From an uncultured Lachnospiraceae bacterium (GTDB lineage Bacteria > Bacillota > Clostridia > Lachnospirales > Lachnospiraceae), in NCBI GenBank assembly GCA_910585065.1, contig CAJUCG010000095.1:1-11558 (forward strand): 11,558 nt of DNA, read 5' to 3'. The notes beneath the pieces were generated by a model that saw only the letters and a program-made list of their open reading frames with translations, searched no databases and was not told the DNA's origin. Positions 6,568-11,558 of the stretch are shown piece by piece; position 1 is the first letter of the stretch; the number at the start of each line of letters is the position of its first letter. The position numbers were made by a program, and so were the translations under genes.

Positions 6568-7737
6568 TTAATATAGATCATCTTCAATTGCGTCAATGGT
6601 GCGGATTCTGCGGAGCGCGTACCGCACTGGAATTTGCAGGATACCGATTAAAAATACATAAGTACACAGAATTTCTGCCAAAGTTTCTGGGTGAAAAATT
6701 TTACACTGCAATCCCTGCGGCACCATTATCAGTCTTTTAAGCAGCACCGCTGCCAAAAGGCTGATTATTCCCCCCAATAGTACTGCTGCCCCAAAGGTAA
6801 AGATAAGCTCCCGCATAACAGCGAGATAAATATTTCCACGAGAATATCCGATGGAGCAATAAAGACACCATTCATTGTGCCGGTCGCGCAAATAAGTGGT
6901 ATAGACAACGGTAAGGGAGATGAGAAGCAATATCACAATTCCTATATAAATAAGACTTGTGGAGTTGCCAATCACATTAAGTACTTCCTCTTTTAGAAAT
7001 TTTTTTCCCCATTTCACATCCACTACCGTATCATAATTTTCTTTTACCTCAATTCCAATTTTTGACAATACTGCCGATATATCGTCAATGTCCTTAGAAA
7101 GTACGACAATCGCCGAACTTGTACTCCATTCCTCTGATGGGATACCACACCCAAAATAGGTATCGCACTCTATCACCCCGACAATTTTATAATGCTTATC
7201 ATAATTTCGCTCATTAAAATATCCATTTAGTACATAATCACTGTTTTTCATTGACAGTTGGTCAAGCACAATTTCCCCAGGTTGTTCCGGCATTCTTCCC
7301 TGAATAAGTTCCGCGCCAAAATAATCTAATATTTCAGAAATCCTTTCTTTCTCTGCCAACGGCATTTCGTATGTGATCTGTCCGACGGCAGCCGTGATCA
7401 TCCCGTAAACTATTTCGCCGTACCACGCATCTTTCACTCCCTCAACTTTTTTTAGTTCCTCCGCCAGCTCCCGATTTTTCTGCGCATATGCAATACCTAT
7501 CTCCTCATCACTCATATGATCAGTATCGATGCGAAGTGTTGTTTTTCCCGCCAGCGTGATCACTTGGATTTTTCCAGTATTTCCCAGTAAAACGCGCTTA
7601 AAACTTTCCTCGGTTGCAGAAAGTACAAATTGTGTCAGATAAACCAATACAAAACAAAGTCCAAGGCTTACTATCAGCACAATCACACGACGCATATTAT
7701 TTTTTATGTACTTCATTGCGGATAGTTTCTGCGGCAT
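6568..7737 (-). CDS. FtsX-like ABC transporter permease (389 aa), first of a pair
   Basis: This permease has the four-helix FtsX/MacB plan. An N-terminal helix (about residues 17-39) is followed by a large extracytoplasmic domain (about 40-258) that contains a MacB-like GRMPEQPGEIVLDQ segment (147-160). Three C-terminal helices follow at about 261-283, 308-335 and 353-371. After helix 2 comes the coupling motif RDRHNEWCLYCSIGYSRGNI. The start at 7737 has a strong AAAGGTGGTGAT ribosome binding site. It is the first gene of the transporter operon, directly downstream of the two-component genes but separated from them by palindromes, so the response regulator may control it. It is a diverged paralogue of the 362-aa permease, and the two extracytoplasmic domains differ most, as expected if they form an asymmetric pair. 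The substrate is unknown; peptide or lipid-linked compounds are plausible. Confidence 0.9.
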   Translation of the reverse strand: MPQKLSAMKYIKNNMRRVIVLIVSLGLCFVLVYLTQFVLSATEESFKRVLLGNTGKIQVITLAGKTTLRIDTDHMSDEEIGIAYAQKNRELAEELKKVEGVKDAWYGEIVYGMITAAVGQITYEMPLAEKERISEILDYFGAELIQGRMPEQPGEIVLDQLSMKNSDYVLNGYFNERNYDKHYKIVGVIECDTYFGCGIPSEEWSTSSAIVVLSKDIDDISAVLSKIGIEVKENYDTVVDVKWGKKFLKEEVLNVIGNSTSLIYIGIVILLLISLTVVYTTYLRDRHNEWCLYCSIGYSRGNIYLAVMRELIFTFGAAVLLGGIISLLAAVLLKRLIMVPQGLQCKIFHPETLAEILCTYVFLIGILQIPVRYALRRIRTIDAIEDDLY

Positions 7738-7765
7738 TTTATCACCACCTTTCTTTTGATAGGAC

Positions 7766-7795
7766 TATTTTATCGCAGTTTTTGATAAAATAACA
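7766..7795 (-). promoter_or_regulatory. Probable activator-dependent promoter of the FtsX-type ABC operon
   Basis: On the minus strand a TAAAAT (7767-7772) stands about 30 bp before the permease ATG, but the -35 position at 17 bp (TGTTAT, 7790-7795) is poor. The -10 is embedded in a 9-bp-arm inverted repeat, TATTTTATC-N9-GATAAAATA (7766-7774 and 7784-7792). A much longer palindrome lies immediately upstream at 7795-7833. A weak -35 beside palindromes is what one expects where a response regulator must help polymerase bind. No direct evidence of regulator binding is available. Confidence 0.4.
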
Positions 7796-7833
7796 GTGAC
7801 TATGGTTATATCCTAGATATTACCACAGTCACT
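7795..7833 (-). terminator. 39-bp palindrome: terminator of the two-component operon or operator
   Basis: AGTGACT (7795-7801) and AGTCACT (7827-7833) are the outer arms of an 18-bp-arm hairpin with a 3-nt loop, broken by one mismatch and one G-U pair on the minus strand. It begins 12 bp after the stop codon of the response regulator gene and is followed by GTTATTTTATC, which is only moderately T-rich. It could terminate the kinase/regulator transcript. Its near-perfect symmetry just upstream of the weak ABC promoter fits equally well with a binding site for the dimeric LuxR-type regulator. Confidence 0.55.
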
Positions 7834-7845
7834 TATTGCAGAACT

Positions 7846-8496
7846 TTATATTCTTCCCTGCATCGCCACAACAAGCTTTGCCCGGTCATGAATCCCTGTC
7901 TTGTCGTAGATCGAAGAAATATAATTTTTTACGGTCCCCTCAGAAATAAAGAGGGTTTCGGAAATCTGTTTGTTTGTGAGACCACGGGAAAGTAAAGTAC
8001 AGATTTCCTTTTCGCGCTGCGTTATATCAGCGGGCAATTCAAGAATATTTGTATGCGGAACATCCTGCCCAGTTTTCGCACCGATCAGAAAAGACAGACG
8101 CTGCATAACCTTTGCATCAATCACATTTCTCCCGCCCATAATCTGATCGATCGCGCCTAAAATTGCCTCCTTGCCACTATCCTTTAACAAATATCCATCT
8201 GCTCCGCCCGCGATCGCCTGTGTAATACTTTTATCATCATAAAAGGTGGTGAGTACCAATATTTTTATATTGAAATATTCCGACTTCATCCTGGAGATCA
8301 GCTCAAGCCCTCCCATTCCCTTCATATTTAAATCCACCAGGGCAAGATCACATTCCTGTCCCTCTAATATTTTTAATGCTGCATTTCCATCAGAAGCCAT
8401 CCCAACAATTTTCATTCCGTGAAAGCTTAGAATAATTTCAAGACTTTCTAATAGCAGCACTTCATCATCAACTAAAAGCACACGCAGATTTTCCAT
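7846..8496 (-). CDS. NarL/LuxR-family response regulator (216 aa)
   Basis: The receiver domain (about residues 4-120) has the acidic pair Asp10-Asp11, phosphoacceptor Asp55 (LVDLNMKG), Thr83/Thr84 and Lys105 (YLLKDSG), all intact. A LuxR-type helix-turn-helix follows at about 155-210 (ITQREKEICTLLSRGLTNKQI, split at the usual turn). I chose the ATG at 8496 because GGAGG lies 4 nt upstream and the receiver fold starts immediately. A frame extension to a TTG at 8538 adds 14 residues without a ribosome binding site. It lies 102 bp after its partner kinase and just before the FtsX-type ABC operon, which is its most likely target. On phosphorylation it should dimerise and bind palindromic DNA; candidates lie at 7766-7833. 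Confidence 0.93.
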   Translation of the reverse strand: MENLRVLLVDDEVLLLESLEIILSFHGMKIVGMASDGNAALKILEGQECDLALVDLNMKGMGGLELISRMKSEYFNIKILVLTTFYDDKSITQAIAGGADGYLLKDSGKEAILGAIDQIMGGRNVIDAKVMQRLSFLIGAKTGQDVPHTNILELPADITQREKEICTLLSRGLTNKQISETLFISEGTVKNYISSIYDKTGIHDRAKLVVAMQGRI

Positions 8497-8598
8497 AATT
8501 CCTCCTGTTTTATCCGAAAATAGCCATATATGCTTCAATGCAGCTTTTACCCCAAACCATAGTTTCTATAAAAGTACAAATATACAAATCCCAAATTT

Positions 8599-9822
8599 TC
8601 AATTATCCCCCACATCTTTCTCCTTATATAATGGCAGTGTGATCATACAATAAAATCCGCCGTTATTCTCAAATACCGCACTGCCGCCGCACTTTTTCAC
8701 AAAAGAAGATATCTTTTTTAGTCCATATCCATTTTCAATCCGCTCGCGGGAATTTTGCGGGGAAAAATCGCTTACTCCATTATCCGTTACGCTGAGGCGG
8801 ATATGCGCGCTGTCCGCAACCACATGGATAACAAACCGATTGGCATTGCCATGGCGGACTCCGTTGGCAAGCAGCTCGGAAACCGCCCCGCAAAAGAATT
8901 CACCGTACTCGCGCGGAAGCGACAAGGGCATAATATCCGCAGCATTTATATGAATTTGCAGCGCGGTATCCATTCTAAAATTTTCTGCCAGTTCCCGCAG
9001 GGCATCAATAAAATCCTGTGCCGAAAGAAAACTTTCCTCCGTATCCAATATGCGAACCGCCTGCCTAATTGACTCAAGCCCTGTGTGGATACGCCGATTT
9101 GCCGCCCGAATCTTCTCCCTCGCCTTTTCAGGATCGGCAGTTAGGAGAAGTTCCGCCGCGTCCAACGCCACGATCGCAGCCGTCACGGAATGTCCTACGC
9201 TATTATGAATATTTCGGCTGATATTTTCTCTCTCCTCCAGGCGCGCAGTTTTATCCGCAAGATAATTTTTCATTACCAATTCCTGATTCAATTTTTTTTC
9301 GTACAGCTCAGCGAGTGCCGTTATACTTACCATCTGCTCTGCTTCGCGCTTTACAAAAATATAACTGACAACCAGATATTCAACAAGTGCTAATAGCAGA
9401 GTGGACACAAACAGGATAAACGTACCAAAAAGGGCGCGGGGCAGCCCATTTTCCGATGCCGGGTAAATACTGCCCGCATCTGGAAACTGAATGTCAAATA
9501 GAAAAGCCGCCAGATATGCGGCTGACGGTAAAATAAGGCGCAGAAATCTAAGCCGCCGCAGAGAAAAATTCACTCGGAATTCAAAAAATATCAGGTATGC
9601 TACCATATTTCCGGAAACCAGAATATAGGCGATGGAAAGCAAAAACTGTAAGATCAGAGTGCGCCAGATCATTTTTTCAGACAAACTGCGAAAGGTAATA
9701 AAAACCATAAAAAAACCGCCAATCAGCAAGACGGGGAAAAGATTGTCCGCCGTAAAAAGTGCGATTGCAGTTAAAATAATTAGCAATATGGAAGCCTGTG
9801 TAAATTCTGTTTCGTATATCAT
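8599..9822 (-). CDS. Membrane sensor histidine kinase, HisKA_3/NarL-partner type (407 aa)
   Basis: The N-terminal half (residues about 10-157) consists of about six membrane helices with short loops, so there is no large external sensor domain. A helical linker leads to the dimerisation box, with phosphoacceptor His206 in ISRNIHNSVGH, typical of HisKA_3 kinases that pair with LuxR-type regulators. The ATPase domain shows the N-box SELLANGVRHG (Asn320), DNGVSDF (Asp347) and the glycine box ENGYGLKKI (about 364-372). The start at 9822 is preceded by GGTGAT and lies about 42 nt after the predicted transcription start. The frame is open back to a TTG at 9909, but that lies upstream of the promoter, so the longer protein is not expected. 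It phosphorylates the regulator at 7846-8496 in response to a signal in or near the membrane. Confidence 0.92.
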   Translation of the reverse strand: MIYETEFTQASILLIILTAIALFTADNLFPVLLIGGFFMVFITFRSLSEKMIWRTLILQFLLSIAYILVSGNMVAYLIFFEFRVNFSLRRLRFLRLILPSAAYLAAFLFDIQFPDAGSIYPASENGLPRALFGTFILFVSTLLLALVEYLVVSYIFVKREAEQMVSITALAELYEKKLNQELVMKNYLADKTARLEERENISRNIHNSVGHSVTAAIVALDAAELLLTADPEKAREKIRAANRRIHTGLESIRQAVRILDTEESFLSAQDFIDALRELAENFRMDTALQIHINAADIMPLSLPREYGEFFCGAVSELLANGVRHGNANRFVIHVVADSAHIRLSVTDNGVSDFSPQNSRERIENGYGLKKISSFVKKCGGSAVFENNGGFYCMITLPLYKEKDVGDN

Positions 9823-9871
9823 AACATCACCGTGAAATTCTAAAGAATATAGGTAATAAGGTTCTGCCAGA

Positions 9872-9900
9872 ATTATAACATGAAAAAAATATATTTTCAA
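9872..9900 (-). promoter_or_regulatory. Promoter of the kinase/regulator operon
   Basis: On the minus strand TTGAAA (9895-9900) and TATAAT (9872-9877) are separated by 17 bp, and TG one base before the -10 makes it an extended -10. Transcription should begin near 9865. The position just after the peptidase terminator shows that the two-component genes form their own transcription unit and fixes the kinase start at 9822. Confidence 0.85.
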
Positions 9901-9915
9901 CATGACCAAAGTAAT

Positions 9916-9945
9916 AAAAACCGCCAGTTACCCGCGGCGGTTTTT
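9916..9945 (-). terminator. Intrinsic terminator of the peptidase gene (symmetrical)
   Basis: AAAAACCGCC (9916-9925) and GGCGGTTTTT (9936-9945) form a perfect hairpin with a 10-nt loop, carrying a T-run on both strands. It starts 9 bp after the peptidase stop codon and would also stop transcription arriving on the plus strand. Confidence 0.92.
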
Positions 9946-9954
9946 ATTGAATAG

Positions 9955-11256
9955 TTAAACTGCTTCCGTTTTTGCCTTTTCTGCCTTCTCCTCGCCCTTT
10001 TTCTCCGCATCGCGGTGAAAATATTTATCCAGTTCTTTTTTTCTCTCCTCCGGCATTTCCCTTTTTATTGGCAGAATGGCAGCATTCGCCATATCCTCTA
10101 TCATATGGACAGCAAAGTCGACATTTCTCTGGAGTGCCTTATTACTGATTGTCGGAATCAGATCATGGATAGTATGTATCTCTGCCGTGCCTGTACCGCG
10201 CCCCAGACCAAGTGCGGGAATACCCCTATCGCAGAACGGTGCAGAATCGCTAGAATGCACTCCCTGTTTTGTCCTTGCGGAATAGCCAGTCAGTTTACAG
10301 TACTGATCTACAAAAGTTTCCAATTCTTTATTTCCTGTTATGATAATTCGGTTGGATCCAAGTGCCGTGCCGCACATATCAAAATTAAAGCAGAATTTAA
10401 TTCGTTCAAGCATATCTTCATTCTGCTCCACATATGCCTTAGATCCGAGCAAACCCATCTCTTCACTTCCGCACCACAAAAAACGCAGGGTTCTTTTCGG
10501 CGGATTTGCTACAAAATAACGGTAAATTCCAAGAAGGGCAGCCGCGCCCGTCGCGTTATCCCACGAGCCAGTTCCAAGGGGAACAGAGTCATAGTGCGCG
10601 GTCAGCACAATCTCCTCCTCTTTTTTTTGTGTTCCCTCAATCACCGACAAGATATTTTGACTATCTCTTTCCACCTCCTCCTGCTTTAATACAAGATGGA
10701 TGCTTTCTACTTCCTGTTTAACCAATGTCATGGCATCCGCCGCCGAAATAATAAAACCTGGAATTTTTCCATTGCGGGCAAAATGTGGTCTCAATCTTCT
10801 TGAATACAGGGAAGCTTCCCCCGCGGAATAATAATACTTCCCCTGCAATACCAAAAATGCGGCGGCATGGTGTTCTATCAGACGCTTAAATACATCCTCT
10901 TCCATAAGATTGTTCAACAAAACCGCAGTATCGCTAAGATCCCCGATCTCTGCAAAATCAATTTCCAAAGCGTCGTCCAGGTAGAGCAGTTTGCATTCCC
11001 TGTCAATATTTCCAGAACACAGATACGGCACACTTGCGATCTCCCTCCCTTGTGCCGTCACCAAACATTTCTCCACATTTGCACTCGGAATATGAAACGG
11101 CATAAACTCCCCGCAAATATTACTCCTTCCCGCTTCCCTGCCGGCAAGATTGATTTCCCGCAGAATTATTTCTGCCGCTTCCCTCTCCTTATCGCTTCCG
11201 CCAACTCGGGTAAAGCTGAGTTCTTCTACAAGTTCTAATAATGTTTCCAATTTCAA
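9955..11256 (-). CDS. M28-family Zn-dependent aminopeptidase (433 aa)
   Basis: The catalytic domain shows the M28 two-zinc ligand set: His221 and Asp223 in TAHYDS, bridging Asp233 in SWDNATGA, the Glu265-Glu266 pair in GSEEMGLLGS, Asp293 in NFDMCG and His361 in EIHTIHD. A protease-associated-like insert probably lies at about residues 95-190. The reaction is removal of N-terminal residues from peptides. No signal peptide or membrane segment is visible, so it should be cytoplasmic unless exported by an unusual route. The last 30 residues are a highly charged tail (DAEKKGEEKAEKAKTEAV). No ATG is available near the N terminus. TTG at 11256 has AGGGGG only 3 nt upstream, and TTG at 11250 gives better spacing, so either could be used. 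It has its own promoter and terminator and no visible link to the transporters. Confidence 0.92.
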   Translation of the reverse strand: MKLETLLELVEELSFTRVGGSDKEREAAEIILREINLAGREAGRSNICGEFMPFHIPSANVEKCLVTAQGREIASVPYLCSGNIDRECKLLYLDDALEIDFAEIGDLSDTAVLLNNLMEEDVFKRLIEHHAAAFLVLQGKYYYSAGEASLYSRRLRPHFARNGKIPGFIISAADAMTLVKQEVESIHLVLKQEEVERDSQNILSVIEGTQKKEEEIVLTAHYDSVPLGTGSWDNATGAAALLGIYRYFVANPPKRTLRFLWCGSEEMGLLGSKAYVEQNEDMLERIKFCFNFDMCGTALGSNRIIITGNKELETFVDQYCKLTGYSARTKQGVHSSDSAPFCDRGIPALGLGRGTGTAEIHTIHDLIPTISNKALQRNVDFAVHMIEDMANAAILPIKREMPEERKKELDKYFHRDAEKKGEEKAEKAKTEAV

Positions 11257-11292
11257 TTTCCCCCTAATTTAATATTTATCTGCTCAGCATTT

Positions 11293-11320
11293 AGTATAGC
11301 ACGTCCGGTAAAAAATACAA
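11293..11320 (-). promoter_or_regulatory. Probable promoter of the aminopeptidase gene
   Basis: On the minus strand TATACT (11293-11298) is preceded by TG one base upstream, with TTGTAT (11315-11320) 16 bp further back. The extended -10 compensates for the weak -35. It lies back to back with the plus-strand promoter at 11349-11377. Confidence 0.6.
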
Positions 11321-11348
11321 GAAAATTTTTGAACCGAATAATTTACAG

Positions 11349-11377
11349 TTGACAAAATTCTTTCCCTGTGCTAATCT
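11349..11377 (+). promoter_or_regulatory. Strong divergent promoter reading off the right edge
   Basis: A perfect TTGACA (11349-11354) and TAATCT (11372-11377) are separated by 17 bp, and TG one base before the -10 adds an extended -10. Transcription should start near 11384, 27 nt before a short ORF with a good ribosome binding site. Confidence 0.8.
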
Positions 11378-11410
11378 TAGGGCACTAAAGCATTTAAGGA
11401 GTATATTGCG

Positions 11411-11467
11411 ATGAAAGCTTTTGTTTTGTTTGCCACATACAGGGACGACGATCAAAAGCACTTGTAG
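11411..11467 (+). CDS. Putative 18-aa leader peptide
   Basis: ATG at 11411 follows AAGGAG (11396-11401) with a 9-nt spacer, and the frame ends at TAG 11465-11467. The peptide is MKAFVLFATYRDDDQKHL. It is too short and too charged at its C-terminal half to be an obvious secreted peptide. Its stop codon lies inside the 5' arm of a stable hairpin, which is the usual arrangement of ribosome-controlled attenuators ahead of antibiotic-resistance and related genes. The downstream gene is beyond the window. The N terminus resembles that of the 45-aa ORF at 4385-4522 (MK, F, VLF, T in order). Translation is supported by the signals, and the regulatory role is inferred. Confidence 0.6.
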   Translation: MKAFVLFATYRDDDQKHL

Positions 11468-11510
11468 CTGTCTATTACACAGGTACAAGTGCTCTTTGTT
11501 GTGCCTGTGT
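11453..11510 (+). promoter_or_regulatory. Leader RNA with two mutually exclusive hairpins (putative attenuator)
   Basis: Hairpin one pairs AGCACTTGTA (11457-11466) with TACAAGTGCT (11484-11493), with a further CTGT/ACAG inner stem, and is followed by a modest T-rich stretch (CTTTGTTGTG). Hairpin two pairs ACACAGGTAC (11477-11486) with GTGCCTGTGT (11501-11510), ten pairs including one G-U. The two share 11479-11486 and cannot coexist. A ribosome near the leader stop codon would cover the first arm of hairpin one and favour hairpin two. Confidence 0.6.
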
Positions 11511-11526
11511 GGAAATTTGACTCCTT

Positions 11527-11552
11527 TGCGGATTATACTGTGCCCAGCCGCA
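11527..11552 (+). repeat. Second leader hairpin at the right edge
   Basis: TGCGG (11527-11531) and CCGCA (11548-11552) are inverted repeats, with CTG/CAG forming a small inner stem, and TATTAT follows at the window end. It may be the terminator or the ribosome-binding-site-sequestering arm of the leader, but the sequence stops before this can be judged. Confidence 0.35.
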
Positions 11553-11558
11553 TATTAT

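Noticed and set aside
8497..8538. N-terminal extension of the response regulator from a TTG
   Set aside because: No ribosome binding site precedes the TTG, whereas ATG at 8496 has GGAGG and begins right at the receiver fold.
9823..9909. N-terminal extension of the histidine kinase from a TTG at 9909
   Set aside because: The extension overlaps the strong promoter at 9872-9900, so the transcript would not include it.
10015..10689. 224-codon open frame on the plus strand opposite the peptidase
   Set aside because: The minus-strand frame carries the full set of M28 zinc ligands. The plus-strand frame encodes a Cys/His/Phe-rich shadow product with no start signals.
11291..11488. 65-codon minus-strand frame overlapping the two divergent promoters
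   Set aside because: It lies across both promoters and the plus-strand leader hairpin, and no ribosome binding site precedes its first ATG.
1..11558. CRISPR arrays, tRNA or rRNA genes, transposase genes
   Set aside because: No regularly spaced repeats, cloverleaf or rRNA-like sequence, or transposase motif was seen on either strand.

Overview
The window looks like a chromosomal segment of a low-to-moderate G+C Firmicute, most likely a clostridial gut-type bacterium (Lachnospiraceae-like). This rests on strong AGGAGG-type ribosome binding sites, consensus sigma-A promoters, the gene families present and the AT-rich intergenic DNA. It is an inference from style, not a taxonomic assignment. Every confident full-length gene lies on the minus strand. 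Only a short leader-like unit at the right edge reads on the plus strand.

Layout in transcription order, right to left. An M28-family Zn-dependent aminopeptidase (about 9955-11256, TTG start) has its own promoter and a strong intrinsic terminator (9916-9945). Next, a strong promoter (9872-9900) drives a two-component system: a membrane histidine kinase (8599-9822) and a NarL/LuxR-type response regulator (7846-8496). A palindrome-rich gap (7738-7845) with a poor -35 follows, then a three-gene ABC transporter: FtsX-like permease, MacB/LolD-type ATPase and a second, paralogous FtsX-like permease (7737 to 4654). The first permease and the ATPase are separated by a 22-bp-arm RNA hairpin element flanked by 15-bp direct repeats.

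Downstream, a perfect-consensus promoter (4601-4629) transcribes a 45-codon ORF (4385-4522) that ends just before a strong intrinsic terminator (4331-4360). About 330 nt further on is a heterodimeric multidrug-type ABC exporter (2264-4003 and 403-2181) with the asymmetric, degenerate ATP-site signature of BmrC/BmrD, LmrC/LmrD and TM287/288. The left edge holds the first 63 codons of a leucine-rich-repeat protein.

The most interesting reading is regulatory. The order promoter, small ORF, terminator, heterodimeric exporter resembles the bmrB-bmrC-bmrD attenuator of Bacillus subtilis, and the 3' end of the small ORF is complementary over 11 nt to the top of the terminator hairpin. A second leader-like unit, with an 18-codon ORF, a hairpin containing its stop codon and a mutually exclusive alternative pairing, begins on the plus strand at 11349 and controls a gene outside the window. 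Between these lies a two-component/ABC module of the kind used to sense and resist membrane-active compounds. The window could therefore be a stress and drug-response region, but no substrate can be read from the sequence.
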